This document shows positions 8,626 to 18,661 of a stretch of DNA of 53,178 nt, piece after piece. The notes beneath the pieces were generated by a model that did not search any database, had not been told where the DNA came from, and was given only the letters and a program-made list of their open reading frames with translations. Source of the DNA: Hyphomicrobiales bacterium. GTDB lineage: Bacteria; Pseudomonadota; Alphaproteobacteria; Rhizobiales; Beijerinckiaceae. The position numbers and the translations under genes are program-made. The stretch's first letter is position 1; each line of letters begins with the position of its first letter. The stretch is from the NCBI GenBank assembly GCA_027483945.1, contig JAIXTM010000019.1, positions 1-53,178 on the forward strand, read 5' to 3'.

Positions 8626-9837
8626 TCAGCGGCTCGGCGAGGCGATGCCGCCGGTGGCCGGCGGCGCGTCCTTCGGGCTCTCGATCGTGAGCCGCTTCAT
8701 GGGCCAGCCGTCGGTCCACAGGCCCATATCGTAGATGCGCGGATCGCGTCGGACCGACATGGCGTCTCCGCCCGCCAGGGTGCGCTCCAGCGCGATGTCG
8801 ACCGTCCGCCAGATGCCGTAATGGTCGAAGGCGTCCACCTTCTGCATCTCCATCATCTGGAGATCCTGCTGCTCCTGCCGGGCCACCCACCAGCGCTCGC
8901 TCGCCTTGCGGCGGGCCTCCTCGCGGGCGGCGCGCTCGGCGGCCTTGTCCTTGTGCACGACCGGCGCGGCCGGCGGCGGCGCCTTGTTGGCATCCTCGAT
9001 CCGGTCGAGGTCGTAGGCGTCGTTCGGCGCGGCCGGCGAATAATGGGCGGCGACGAGCGGCGGCTGGCCGTGATTGTCCGAGTTGATGCGGATCAGCAGG
9101 CGATGGTCCGCCTTCAGCGCCGCGGAGGCCGCGCGCAGGATGGAACGGGCGCCCGCCTCGGCGGCCACCGTGTCCCGGTCGCCGGTGATGGTGATGATGT
9201 TGACGGAAGGATCAAGCCCGACGAGGTCGGTCAGCGGCACCGCGCGCGTCTTGGCGTCGGATGGCACGCGCGTCGGCATCATGGCGAAGACGGCCCGCGG
9301 CACCGGCAGCCCGTCCGTGGCCGCCCGCGCGGCGAGGTTCGTCGCGATTACGGCGCCCGCCCCGTGGCCGATATAGGCGACCTTGGCGAGGTCCGGATTC
9401 GCGCCGGGAATGGCGTTCAGCGCATCGAGCGCGGTGCGGATGCCCTTGACGGCCTCGCCGGTCGCCTCGTTCCAGCCCGTGCCGCCGCCGGCCTCCTGGT
9501 AGCGCGGATAGACGACGATGTTGCCGCGCCGGACGAGATGCTCGATCCAGGCGCCGTACCATTTGGGCGAAACCGCGCCCCAGGCATGGACCAGCACCAC
9601 GACCGGCCGCGCCTTCACGAAGGCGCCGGGCGCGTCGGCGGGACGGAACACGATGCCCTGGGCACTGCCGAAGCCGTAGGCCTTCTTCACCACGGAGGCC
9701 ACGGGGTAGTCCGATCCGCCCGGCCCTTTGGCCGGCTGGCCCGGCAGGGTGGCGGCCGCGACCGGTCCGGCGGCTGGAAGCCCTAGTGCCAGCCCCGTCA
9801 GGAGCATGGCGAAAAGAGGCGAACGGGCATGGACCAT
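8626..9837 (-). CDS. Secreted alpha/beta-hydrolase-fold protein lacking the nucleophile serine
   Basis: 403-residue exported protein with a signal peptide (residues 1 to about 29). The body has the order of an alpha/beta hydrolase: VVVLVHAWGA, a strand VAYIGHGAGAVIA where the nucleophile elbow should be, TGDRD as acid loop and a DNHG segment as histidine loop. The elbow reads G-H-G-A-G: residue 159 is Gly (GGG codon at 9361-9363) instead of Ser, so ordinary serine-hydrolase catalysis looks impossible. The C-terminal 120 residues are charged and helical (AAERAAREEARRKASERW) and not recognised. Flanking genes give no clue. Confidence 0.75.
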   Translation of the reverse strand: MVHARSPLFAMLLTGLALGLPAAGPVAAATLPGQPAKGPGGSDYPVASVVKKAYGFGSAQGIVFRPADAPGAFVKARPVVVLVHAWGAVSPKWYGAWIEHLVRRGNIVVYPRYQEAGGGTGWNEATGEAVKGIRTALDALNAIPGANPDLAKVAYIGHGAGAVIATNLAARAATDGLPVPRAVFAMMPTRVPSDAKTRAVPLTDLVGLDPSVNIITITGDRDTVAAEAGARSILRAASAALKADHRLLIRINSDNHGQPPLVAAHYSPAAPNDAYDLDRIEDANKAPPPAAPVVHKDKAAERAAREEARRKASERWWVARQEQQDLQMMEMQKVDAFDHYGIWRTVDIALERTLAGGDAMSVRRDPRIYDMGLWTDGWPMKRLTIESPKDAPPATGGIASPSR

Positions 9838-9948
9838 GGCGCGGTCTTTCCTGAAGCACGGGCAGCGCGAAGCGGCTCCGGATTATCGCGCGGTCAAGGT
9901 AACGCAAAGATGAAGACGCGTCTCCTGGCGCAATCGGTGCGTGCGGCC

Positions 9949-10788
9949 TCAGGCCTCTTCGGCAGACGCGGTCTTGCGGCGGGACGGGCGGGGCTGGTTG
10001 CGCCCCCCGCGCCGGCCCTGAACAAGGGCGACGAGCGCGCCGCGCAGGGTCCGGACGTCCTGCTCGCTCATCGCCAGACGGTGGAAGATGTCGCGCATGT
10101 TGCGCGCCATGATCGGCTTCTTGTCGGGGGGGTAGAAGCCGGCCGCGTCGAGTTCGGCCTCCAGGTAGTCGAAGAAGGAGGTCACGGCCTCGCGCCGGGC
10201 CGGCACCGCGTTGAGGCCCTCGCGCACCGGAGCGAAGGGCAGCACCGCGCCCGTCGCCTGGCTGTACCATTCGTAGCCGACGAGCAGCACCGCCTGAGCA
10301 AGGTTCAGCGAGGCGAAGGCCGGGTTGACCGGGAAGGTCAGGATCGCGTCGGCAAGGGATACATCGTCATTGGTGAGCCCGGTGCGCTCCCGGCCGAACA
10401 GGATGCCCGCCTTCTGGCCGGCGCCGGCACGAGCGATGCAGTCGGCCGCCGCCTCCTGCGGTCCGACGACGCGCTTGAGCTGCCCCCGCTCCCGCGCCGT
10501 CGTTGCATAAACGACATTGAGGTCGGCGATGGCGGACGGCACGTCCGGATAGAGCCGCGCCGCCTCCAGGATATGGGCGGCGCCCGAGGCCGCCTGGTGT
10601 GCGCCCTTCTTGTGCGCCGATTTCTGCGGCCAGCCATCCCGCGGCGCGACGAGGCGCAGGTCCGTCAGACCGAAATTGCCCATGGCGCGGGCCGCCATGC
10701 CGATATTCTCGGCAAGCTGGGGCTCCACGAGGATGACGGCCGGGCCGTCGAGGGCGGGCGCGGTCTTGCTGGCGTCGGTTCCGGCCAT
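9949..10788 (-). CDS. tRNA/rRNA ribose methyltransferase, TrmJ family (SPOUT)
   Basis: SpoU/TrmH-class methyltransferase of 279 residues, most like TrmJ, which 2'-O-methylates position 32 of tRNAs. Motif 1 is PQLAENIGMAARAMGNFG, the GREAxGL-type motif appears as LFGRERTGLTNDD, and motif 3 as FASLNLAQAV; together they form the trefoil knot. The C-terminal MARNMRDIFHRLAMSEQDVRTLRG segment is typical of TrmJ. ATG at 10788 was chosen; a longer in-frame start at 10857 is not supported by family similarity. It diverges from the response regulator pair. Confidence 0.85.
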   Translation of the reverse strand: MAGTDASKTAPALDGPAVILVEPQLAENIGMAARAMGNFGLTDLRLVAPRDGWPQKSAHKKGAHQAASGAAHILEAARLYPDVPSAIADLNVVYATTARERGQLKRVVGPQEAAADCIARAGAGQKAGILFGRERTGLTNDDVSLADAILTFPVNPAFASLNLAQAVLLVGYEWYSQATGAVLPFAPVREGLNAVPARREAVTSFFDYLEAELDAAGFYPPDKKPIMARNMRDIFHRLAMSEQDVRTLRGALVALVQGRRGGRNQPRPSRRKTASAEEA

Positions 10789-10921
10789 GGGATGCGATCG
10801 GCTCGTCTGGAAGGCGGCGGACCATGGCGCCCCGCGCATCGCTTCGCAAGCTCTCACCGCGACGAAAGCAGCAGGGTGCCGTCAAGCTTTTATCAACCGC
10901 GACGAGCAATCCTGCCACATC

Positions 10922-11368
10922 ATGACCCAAGTCCGCTCCAACGCGACCGCTCGTGTCCTGGTCGTCGAGGACGATCCCGTCACAGCCGAGATCGCATCCA
11001 CTTACCTTGCGCAGAGCGGGTTAAGCGTCCTGCGCGCCGATACCGGCGAGGCAGCCTTGGACACCCTGAGGCGTCAGGACGTGGACTGGCTGGTGACCGA
11101 CATCAAGCTTCCCGGCACGATCGACGGTTGGGTCGTGGCGGCCGAGTTCCATCTCACGCACCCGACCCGCCCTGTCCTGTACATGACGGCCGCGGCCGCG
11201 CCTTCGAACGCCCGGGCCCATGGCAGCGTGTTCCTGCGCAAGCCCTGCCACCCGTCTCTGATCTTGGACGAGCTCCGGCGCCTCCAGGCCCATCACGACC
11301 AGGTGCGCGACGATCAGGCCCGTGAGAACCTCGCTCGCGAAGACCCTGCGCGCGAGTCCCGCCCGTGA
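10922..11368 (+). CDS. Single-domain response regulator (CheY-like), first of pair
   Basis: 148 residues consisting of one receiver domain and a short charged tail. The acidic pair is E16-D17-D18, the phosphoacceptor D60 (VTDIKLPG), the switch Thr89 (YMTAAA) and Lys107 (FLRKPC). No output domain. The stop codon overlaps the GTG start of the next regulator (GTGA at 11365-11368), so the two are translationally coupled. The pair converges on a hybrid kinase whose gene overlaps the second regulator, suggesting that they act as its phosphate acceptors or competitors. Confidence 0.88.
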   Translation: MTQVRSNATARVLVVEDDPVTAEIASTYLAQSGLSVLRADTGEAALDTLRRQDVDWLVTDIKLPGTIDGWVVAAEFHLTHPTRPVLYMTAAAAPSNARAHGSVFLRKPCHPSLILDELRRLQAHHDQVRDDQARENLAREDPARESRP

Positions 11369-11820
11369 CCGAAGCGCCCGACATGGCGGCGGCCGGCGCG
11401 ATCGGTCCGGCGGTGCTTGTGGTCGACGACCACGCGCTGATGCGCGACCTGATTTCCGGCATCTGCCGTTCGCTCGGCTTCCCCCAGGTCGACACGGCTG
11501 CCAACGGCGCCGAAGCGCTGGAGAAAATGAAGGGGAAGGCCTACCGGCTGATCCTCGCCGACCTGCAGATGGAGCCGATCTCGGGGCTCGACCTTCTGCG
11601 TGAAGTGCGGTCGCAGGAGCGCTTCCGCGACGTGCTGTTCCTGATCATGACGGCCCGGCTCGAGATGGAGGCGGTCGTCTCCGCCCGTGAGCTCGGCGTC
11701 GACAATTACCTGATCAAGCCGTTCACCCGCGACCAGCTGAAAGGCAAGCTGCTCGCCGTCCTCGCGCCGGACTTCAAGCGGCGCAAAGCCGGTCCCAGGC
11801 AGGCCGTGCCGCCTGCCTAG
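11365..11820 (+). CDS. Single-domain response regulator (CheY-like), second of pair
   Basis: 151-residue receiver protein with acidic pair D21-D22, phosphoacceptor D66 (ILADLQME), Thr96 (IMTARLE) and Lys118 (LIKPFT). The DDHALMRDLISGICRSLGF start resembles chemotaxis CheY proteins. It starts with GTG inside the stop of the preceding gene; an ATG at 11383 is the alternative. Its 3' end overlaps the convergent hybrid kinase gene by 47 bases, so both proteins use the same DNA for their C-termini. Confidence 0.87.
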   Translation: MTEAPDMAAAGAIGPAVLVVDDHALMRDLISGICRSLGFPQVDTAANGAEALEKMKGKAYRLILADLQMEPISGLDLLREVRSQERFRDVLFLIMTARLEMEAVVSARELGVDNYLIKPFTRDQLKGKLLAVLAPDFKRRKAGPRQAVPPA

Positions 11821-14800
11821 CGGCGTCGAATGCCTCCGCGGCTTCTGCAACGCAGCCACCCGTGATGCACGCCTCCTCCAGAGTGCGGCTCGCCGCCGAA
11901 AGCTCCGCGAAGCCCAGCATCCCGGCCGCCGAGACCAGCCTGTGCGCCGCCGGCGCCAGCGTGGCAGCGGGCGCGGTGAGGTCGAGGGCCTCGGTCTGCT
12001 CGGCGAGTTGGCCCAGAAGCGCCGTCAGCCGCTCCGGTCCCAGCATCTCGCGCAGTTCCGCGATGACCTTGGCGTCGAAGGGATCGCGCGCGGCCGCGGC
12101 ATCGCCCGCGACGGCCGGTTCCGGTCCCGTGGAGGCCGGCGCGGCCCGTTCGGGCTCAAGCTCGCGGCGCCGTGCGAACAGGCGCACCGCCTCGCACAGT
12201 TCGGCGGCGCGCACCGGCTTGCCCACATGGCCATCCATGCCCGCCGCCTTGAGCTCGGCCACCTGATCGGGCAGCACGTTGGCCGTCAGCGCAACGATCG
12301 GGACGTCACGGGCCGGGTGATCGAGGGCGCGGATGCGCTGGGTGGCCGTGAGGCCGTCCATACCGCCCATCTGCACGTCCATCAGCACGACGTCGTAGGC
12401 ATTGGCCTGCACGGCCATCACGGCATCCGCCCCGTCGGACACGATGTCCACGCTATGGCCGTCATTGCGGAGCATCTGGGCCGCGATGTCCTGGTTGATC
12501 TCGACGTCCTCCACGAGCAGGACGGAAACGCCCCGGGACGCGCCGCAGGTGGTGAACTGGAACATCCAGGTCGGCGCCTCGGCCTCCACGACGGGAAGCT
12601 CGAACCAGAATACGCTGCCGCCGCCCTTATGGCTGCGCACGCCGATCGTGCCACCCATGCGGGTGACGAGGTTCTTGCAGATGGCAAGGCCAAGTCCTGT
12701 GCCGCCATACTCGCGGCGGATCGACCCGTCGAGCTGGGTGAAGCGCTGGAACAGGTTCGCCGCCTTGTCGGAGGGGATACCAATACCGGTATCGGCCACC
12801 TCGATCAGCATGCGCGGCCCGCGCGCCGACTCGATCCGGTGAGCCGACAGCGTCACCTCCCCCACATGCGTGAACTTCACCGCGTTGTTGAGGAGGTTGA
12901 GCAGCACCTGCCGCACCCGTCCCTCGTCGCCACGCAGCTGGTCCGGCAGCGCGGGGTCGAGCTGGATGTGGAAAGCGAGGCCCTTGCGCTGCGCCTGGGG
13001 CTCCACGATCGACGCGGCCACGTCCACCGTGTCCCGCAACCGGTAGGGCTGGTCGTCGATGACGAGCTTGCCGGCCTCGATCACCGACAGGTCGAGGATG
13101 TCGTTCACGATGGTCAATAGCGCCTGGCCGGCGCCGTTGATCCGGTTGACGTTGCGTCGCTGCTCATCGCCCAGCGCCGCGTCGCCGAGCATCAGTTCAG
13201 TATAGCCGAGGATGCCGTTGAGCGGCGTGCGGATCTCGTGACTCATGGCGGCGAGGAAATCGCTCTTCGCGCGGCTGGCGGTCTCCGCCTGCTCGCGTGC
13301 GGCTTCCATCGCAGCCCGGCTGCTCTCGGCATCCGTCGCGTCGCGCAGCACGGCCACCACGTCTGCGCTGTCGGCCGCGGCATCAGGCACGAGGCTGAAC
13401 ACCGTCTCGACCCAGAGCCACTCGCCGTCGGCGCGGCGCAGCCGGTGCCGGTTGGTGCAGGAAGGCTCCGCCGGCGTCAGCGAGGCCACTTGCCGCGTCA
13501 GCTCGCCGAGGTCGTCGGGATGGACCAGGCCGTATTGCGGCTGCGCGCGGAATTCTTCGGGCGTATACCCCAGCAGCTTGGTGATCGAGGGCGAGACGTA
13601 GCTGCGCCAGCCGTCGGCCCGCCGCATCATGACGATGACGTCGTTCATGTTGGCGGCGATCAGCCGGTACCGTGCCTCGCTCTCCTGAAGCTTGCTTTCC
13701 GCGCGCCGGCGCTCGGTGATGTCCGTGACGGTCTGGATGAAACCCCGGTCCGGCGTCGCCACCGTGCGCACCTCGACGATGCCCCCGTCCGCCGTCATCC
13801 GTTCGAACATCAGTTCGCTGTCGCCATCACGCCGGTCGCCCGTTGGCGGGCGCAGGCGGGCCCACTTGCCCGAGCGCCGCAACAGAGCCCGCAACTCCAG
13901 GTAATGAGCCTGGCGCTCGGCCAGGTCCGGCGGCAGGCCCAGCAGCGTGTTGGCACGCTCGTTCACGACCGCGACCCGCCCGGACGGATCGATATAGATC
14001 AGCCCCTGCTCCATCCGGTCCAGGGTTGCCCTGAGCAGGCCGGACTGCTCGGCCAGCCGCGCCTCTGCGGCCTCCAGCTCGTGATTGCGGCCGACCAGGA
14101 CGCGGGCGGTCTTGAACAGCCTTGCCGCCAGCAGCGTGACCAGTACCCAGATCAGCATCGCGACGGTGGCAAGAGCGATCGTCTGCCGCTCCCAGGCACT
14201 CAACACCTCGCTCTTGGAGACGCCGACGATCGCGCTGATCGGCAGGGGCGCAAACGTCCGATGGGCGCTGATCCGCAACTCGCCATCCACCGGCGAGGGA
14301 CTCTCGTAGACGCCGGAACGGAGCGCCATCACCCGGCGGATCGCGCGGTTGGCCTCGCCCTTTGCCGGCCCGATGACGGAGTCGACCCAAGGCCGTCGCA
14401 CGAGGATCGCGCCGTCGTGGTTGAACAGCGTGATGTTGCCCCGCTCGCCGATGTCGAACGTCTCGTAGAAGCGCAGCAGATATGCCGGCTCGACGATCGC
14501 CACGACGGCGCCTTCGAACCGGCCGCCGGCTCCGTTGATCCGGCGGGATATGAAGATGCTCCACTCGCCCGCCATGCGGTTCTGACGGGTCTCGGTGATG
14601 AAGAAGCCGGCATCGGGGTTGTCGCGGTGGACGGTGAAATAGTCCCGGTCCGTCACGCCCGTGAAGCGAGGCTTTTCCGCGCCGGAATCGTGGGTCGCGC
14701 GCCCGGCGGCATCGATGAGGAAGATCGACCGCAAAGCGGGGGAATTGTCCGCGAACTGGCGCAGGAACAGGTGCGCCTCGCCCGGGCTCAGCCGGCCCAA

Positions 14801-15085
14801 CTGGCCGGATTCCAAGGACGCCGCCACGACCTGCAGCGTCAGGTCGGCCGCTTCCAGCGTGCGGGCCGTGTGCTGTTCCAGCGACAGGGCGATGTTGGAA
14901 ACCGTCGACGTCGCCCGCGTCAGGACGACCTTGCGCTGCCAGACGCTGATCGCGGCGACGATCGCGGCCAGGGACAGGAACACGAAGACGCTCATCCCGA
15001 TGACGTGCCCGCGGGACAGGCGCGACAGGTCGAAGGCGAGGGATTTCGGCACGGGTTCGGTTCCAGAAGCGGACAGACCGCGCAT
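11774..15085 (-). CDS. Membrane hybrid histidine kinase (PDC sensor, PAS-PAS, HisKA, HATPase, REC, HPt)
   Basis: About 1103 residues. Order: a transmembrane helix near residue 30-48, an extracytoplasmic Cache/PDC-like sensor (about 55-290, with [17 protein letters not shown]), a second membrane helix (about 300-325), two PAS regions, HisKA with phospho-His616 ([11 protein letters not shown]), HATPase with DTGIGI and GTGLGLAI, a receiver with Asp903 (LMDVQMGG) and a C-terminal HPt domain with His1048 (AHRLVSAAG). It can run a full internal His-Asp-His relay and pass phosphate to a separate receiver, such as the two encoded convergently. A GTG 60 bases upstream (15145) is an alternative start. 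Confidence 0.9.
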   Translation of the reverse strand: MRGLSASGTEPVPKSLAFDLSRLSRGHVIGMSVFVFLSLAAIVAAISVWQRKVVLTRATSTVSNIALSLEQHTARTLEAADLTLQVVAASLESGQLGRLSPGEAHLFLRQFADNSPALRSIFLIDAAGRATHDSGAEKPRFTGVTDRDYFTVHRDNPDAGFFITETRQNRMAGEWSIFISRRINGAGGRFEGAVVAIVEPAYLLRFYETFDIGERGNITLFNHDGAILVRRPWVDSVIGPAKGEANRAIRRVMALRSGVYESPSPVDGELRISAHRTFAPLPISAIVGVSKSEVLSAWERQTIALATVAMLIWVLVTLLAARLFKTARVLVGRNHELEAAEARLAEQSGLLRATLDRMEQGLIYIDPSGRVAVVNERANTLLGLPPDLAERQAHYLELRALLRRSGKWARLRPPTGDRRDGDSELMFERMTADGGIVEVRTVATPDRGFIQTVTDITERRRAESKLQESEARYRLIAANMNDVIVMMRRADGWRSYVSPSITKLLGYTPEEFRAQPQYGLVHPDDLGELTRQVASLTPAEPSCTNRHRLRRADGEWLWVETVFSLVPDAAADSADVVAVLRDATDAESSRAAMEAAREQAETASRAKSDFLAAMSHEIRTPLNGILGYTELMLGDAALGDEQRRNVNRINGAGQALLTIVNDILDLSVIEAGKLVIDDQPYRLRDTVDVAASIVEPQAQRKGLAFHIQLDPALPDQLRGDEGRVRQVLLNLLNNAVKFTHVGEVTLSAHRIESARGPRMLIEVADTGIGIPSDKAANLFQRFTQLDGSIRREYGGTGLGLAICKNLVTRMGGTIGVRSHKGGGSVFWFELPVVEAEAPTWMFQFTTCGASRGVSVLLVEDVEINQDIAAQMLRNDGHSVDIVSDGADAVMAVQANAYDVVLMDVQMGGMDGLTATQRIRALDHPARDVPIVALTANVLPDQVAELKAAGMDGHVGKPVRAAELCEAVRLFARRRELEPERAAPASTGPEPAVAGDAAAARDPFDAKVIAELREMLGPERLTALLGQLAEQTEALDLTAPAATLAPAAHRLVSAAGMLGFAELSAASRTLEEACITGGCVAEAAEAFDAARQAARPAWDRLCAA

Positions 15086-15272
15086 GGTCGCCCGCAATCC
15101 CTTGCAAGTCCTTAAGCGGGGCGCGGCCGCGAGGCCGGTCAGCACCAGCCGATGGGCGGCCGTCCGAAGCGGCTTCCCGTCATCATGCGACCGCGTGCAA
15201 CTCCCGGTTCAGTCTTTTTACACCACTTGCCTGCTTAATTTGACGCGAACTTTTATGGTGGGTCCGCAACAC

Positions 15273-17393
15273 ATGTCGCTCTCCATCCGCATGAAGCTGC
15301 TGACGATCGTGGCTCTGCTCATGCTGCCGATCGCCCTTCTCGCCTTCCTCTTCGTCGAGCAGAGCCGCAAGGACATCCTGTTCGCCCGCAAGGAAACCGC
15401 TGGAACGGCCTATCTGGGCGCGCTCTGGGGCGATTTCACCGCGCTGCAGCGGGCCGCCTCCGAGACGGTGACGATGCCGCCGGCCGCGCGGCCCCAGGCT
15501 GCCATGACCGAGCACGACGAGACGCTGGGCACCGGCGAGCTCGCCCGCAAATACATGGCCCTCCGCCGCTCCATGAACGCGGTGAGCCAGCGCGAGGACG
15601 AGACGATCGCCCTGCTCAAGCAGGTCTTCGCCAAGGCCGGCGACGGGTCGAACCTGATCCTCGATCCGGACCTGGACAGCTATTACGTCATGGACCTCGT
15701 CCTGATGAAGCTGCCCGACGTCGCCGACCGCGCCGCATCGCTCTACGACACGGTTCTGGCCCAGACCAAGATGGCGGACCTGCCGGAGGCCGAGCGCCTG
15801 AAGCTCTTCGCCGGCCTCGGCGGCCTCACGGCGGCCTCCGAGGCGGTCACCGCCTCGCTCGCCTCAGGCACCGCAGCCAGCGCCGACGGCTCGGTCGCCA
15901 GAGCGCTGGCCGTCCATGGCCAGAAGCTCACCCGCGACATCGGCCAGTATGTCGCCGCGCTCCAGGCGGCCGCGGACCGTTTCGCCGATCCATCCGCGCG
16001 TGCGTCCACCGACCTCGCCCCGCTGAAGGCGGCCCATGCGGCTGTCCAGGCCTCGACCGACACCTATTGGCGCGCCGCCACCGCCGACCTCGACCGCCTG
16101 CTGGCCGCGCGCATCGCCGGCTTCCAGTCCAGGCTCTGGACCATGCTCGGCATTGCCGGCGCCATCGTCCTGGTCGCTTTCGCCACGTCCGCCCTGTTCT
16201 CCCATTCCATTATCGTCTCCATCCGCCGGCTGGACGAGAATATCCGCCAGATCGCCGACGACGAGGGCGATGCCAGGGTCGAAGGCCAGGACGCCCGCGA
16301 CGAGATCGGCCAGATCGCCCGCGCCGTCGACTACCTCCAGAACCGGACGGTGGAGAAGCTCGAGGCGGCGTCCGCCCAGCGGGCCGAGCAGCGCCGCATC
16401 GCCGACACCGAACGCGCCGAAGCCGAGGCGGAGCGGGCACGGGCCCAGCGCGACCAGGCCATCGTCGTCGCCAGCCTCGCCCAGGGCCTGTCGGCCCTGT
16501 CGGGCGGCAATCTCGCCTTCCGCATCGAGGAGACCTTCGCCGCCGATTACGAAAAGCTGCGCGCCGACTTCAACATCGCCATGGAGAACCTCGCCCGGGC
16601 CCTGGGCACCGTGGCGGAGGGCATGAGCGCGGTGCGCAACGAGACGACCGAGATTTCCGGCGCCGCCGACGACCTCTCGCGCCGCACCGAGCAGCAGGCC
16701 GCCTCCCTCGAGGAGACTGCCGCCGCGCTCGACGAGATCACGGCCACCGTCCGCAAGACCGCCGAGGGCGCGCTTCAGGCCCGCGACGCGGTCGAGGCGG
16801 CCCGCCGCGACGCGGAGGACGGCACCCGTGTCGTCTCCGAGGCCGTGACCGCGATGTCCGACATGGCGCGCTTCGCCAAGGAGATCGGCCAGATCATCGG
16901 GGTGATCGACGAGATCGCGTTCCAGACCAACCTGCTCGCCCTCAATGCCGGCGTCGAGGCGGCAAGAGCCGGAGAGGCGGGCAAGGGCTTCGCGGTCGTC
17001 GCGACGGAAGTCCGCGCCCTCGCCCAGCGCTCGGCGGAAGCCGCCAAGGAAATCAAGGGCCTCATCTCCGCCTCAACCGCGCAGGTCGGCCGCGGCGTCG
17101 ACCTCGTCGGCGAGACCGGCAGGGCGCTGGAGCGCATCGCCGGCCGCATCGTGGAAGTCGCGAACACGGTCCGCGAGATCGCCGCCTCCGCCCACGAGCA
17201 GGCGACTGGCCTCGCCGAGGTCAACAACGCGGTCAACCAGATGGACCAGGTGACGCAGCAGAACGCCGCGATGGTGGAGGAATCCACCGCCGCCAGCCGC
17301 TCGCTGAACGACCGGGCCTCGGAGGTCGCCGCGCTCATGGCCCGCTTCACCTTCGAGGACGCCCAGCGCGCCGCCCGCCGCCGCGCGGCCTGA
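15273..17393 (+). CDS. Methyl-accepting chemotaxis protein
   Basis: Chemoreceptor of 706 residues. One membrane helix at about 8-28, a helical periplasmic sensor of about 250 residues, a second helix ([16 protein letters not shown]) near 290-310, HAMP segments, then the long cytoplasmic coiled coil. The signalling tip [21 protein letters not shown] is near residue 545 and binds CheW/CheA. The end ([13 protein letters not shown]) lacks the NWETF pentapeptide for CheR docking. ATG 15273 follows GGTGGG; ATG at 15255 would add six residues. It is transcribed away from the hybrid kinase gene through a 187-base gap in which no promoter could be named. Confidence 0.93.
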   Translation: MSLSIRMKLLTIVALLMLPIALLAFLFVEQSRKDILFARKETAGTAYLGALWGDFTALQRAASETVTMPPAARPQAAMTEHDETLGTGELARKYMALRRSMNAVSQREDETIALLKQVFAKAGDGSNLILDPDLDSYYVMDLVLMKLPDVADRAASLYDTVLAQTKMADLPEAERLKLFAGLGGLTAASEAVTASLASGTAASADGSVARALAVHGQKLTRDIGQYVAALQAAADRFADPSARASTDLAPLKAAHAAVQASTDTYWRAATADLDRLLAARIAGFQSRLWTMLGIAGAIVLVAFATSALFSHSIIVSIRRLDENIRQIADDEGDARVEGQDARDEIGQIARAVDYLQNRTVEKLEAASAQRAEQRRIADTERAEAEAERARAQRDQAIVVASLAQGLSALSGGNLAFRIEETFAADYEKLRADFNIAMENLARALGTVAEGMSAVRNETTEISGAADDLSRRTEQQAASLEETAAALDEITATVRKTAEGALQARDAVEAARRDAEDGTRVVSEAVTAMSDMARFAKEIGQIIGVIDEIAFQTNLLALNAGVEAARAGEAGKGFAVVATEVRALAQRSAEAAKEIKGLISASTAQVGRGVDLVGETGRALERIAGRIVEVANTVREIAASAHEQATGLAEVNNAVNQMDQVTQQNAAMVEESTAASRSLNDRASEVAALMARFTFEDAQRAARRRAA

Positions 17394-17415
17394 TCGATCC
17401 CGCGATTGCACCGAA

Positions 17416-17447
17416 GGCCGCCGGGCGTCCCTGCCCGGCGGCCTTTT
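17416..17447 (+). terminator. Rho-independent terminator of the chemoreceptor gene
   Basis: GGCCGCCGGGC (17416-17426) pairs perfectly with GCCCGGCGGCC (17433-17443), loop GTCCCT, followed by TTTT. It is 23 bases after the stop codon. Confidence 0.9.
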
Positions 17448-17517
17448 GCGTTCTCCCGCCTTGCCAGCGGGCCCGCTCTGGCGAGGATGCTCCGGCACGA
17501 CGCAAGCGAGGCTATCG

Positions 17518-18654
17518 ATGCACGACCTGACCGAGGAACAGCGCCTGGTGGCGGAGACGGCGGCCGCCTTCTCGCGCGACGTGCTGGCGCCGGGTGCCGC
17601 GCGCCGCGACCGCGAGAAGGCGATCGAGCCGGCCGTCTTCGAACAGATGGCGGGCTTGGGCTTCCTCGGCATGACGATCTCGCCGGACCATGACGGCGCC
17701 GGCGCCGACTATGTCAGCTACGCTCTCGCGCTGATGGAGGTCGCGGCCGGCGACGGCGCGGTCTCCACCGTGATGAGCGTCCACAACGCCCCGTTCAACG
17801 CAATCCTGGAGCGCTACGGCTCGGACGCGCAGAAGGACGAGGTGCTGAAGCCCGCCGCGCGCGGCGAGTTCATCGGCGCGTTCGGGCTGACCGAATCCGA
17901 CGCCGGCTCCGACGCGGGGGCGTTGAAGACCAGGGCCGTGCGTCGGAACGACCGCTACGTCCTCAACGGCGGCAAGGAGTTCATCACGTCCGGTCGCATC
18001 GCCGGCTGGGCCATCGTCTTCGCCGCGGTGGAAGGCGCCTCCACCAAGTCGCCGATCACCGCCTTCCTCGTGCCGACCTCGGCCAAAGGCTACGTCGTCG
18101 CCAAGGTGGAGGAGAAGCTCGGCCAGCGGGCGTCCGACACATGCTCCCTGCGCTTCGAGGACCTGGAGGTCCCGCACGAATATCGGATCGGCGAGGAGGG
18201 CGAAGGCTACCGCATCGCGCTGTCCAGCCTGGAGACCGGGCGCATCGGCATCGCCGCCCAGAGCGTCGGCATGGCCCGAGCAGCCTTCGATGCCGCCCTC
18301 GCCTATGCCAAGGAGCGCCGCACCTTCGGCAAGGCCATCATCGAGCACCAGGCCGTCGCCTTCCGGCTGGCGGAGATGAAGGCCGAGCTGGAGGCCTCGC
18401 GCCTCCTCGTCCTCAACGCGGCGCGGATGAAAGACGCGGGCATTCCCTGCCTCACCGAGGCGGCCATCGCCAAGCTCTATGCCTCCGAGGCGGCCGAGCG
18501 CATCTCATCAGCCGCGCTCCAGACCTTCGGCGGCTACGGCTATCTGGAGGACTTCCCCGTGGAGCGCATCTACCGCGACGTGCGCGTCTGCCAGATCTAC
18601 GAGGGCACGTCCGACATCCAGAAGATCATCATCGCCCGCGGGCTGAACGCCTGA
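17518..18654 (+). CDS. Acyl-CoA dehydrogenase
   Basis: 378-residue flavoprotein that introduces the alpha-beta double bond in acyl-CoA esters, feeding electrons to ETF. Signature 1 (AFGLTESDAGSDA) and signature 2 (TFGGYGYLEDFPVERIYRDVR region) are present, and the catalytic base is Glu362 in YEGTSDIQ, the position used by short- and medium-chain enzymes. GAGG lies upstream of ATG 17518. The CoA-transferase/racemase gene begins seven bases after its stop, so the two form an operon for branched-chain or short-chain acyl-CoA breakdown. Confidence 0.93.
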   Translation: MHDLTEEQRLVAETAAAFSRDVLAPGAARRDREKAIEPAVFEQMAGLGFLGMTISPDHDGAGADYVSYALALMEVAAGDGAVSTVMSVHNAPFNAILERYGSDAQKDEVLKPAARGEFIGAFGLTESDAGSDAGALKTRAVRRNDRYVLNGGKEFITSGRIAGWAIVFAAVEGASTKSPITAFLVPTSAKGYVVAKVEEKLGQRASDTCSLRFEDLEVPHEYRIGEEGEGYRIALSSLETGRIGIAAQSVGMARAAFDAALAYAKERRTFGKAIIEHQAVAFRLAEMKAELEASRLLVLNAARMKDAGIPCLTEAAIAKLYASEAAERISSAALQTFGGYGYLEDFPVERIYRDVRVCQIYEGTSDIQKIIIARGLNA

Positions 18655-18661
18655 GGCAGCG

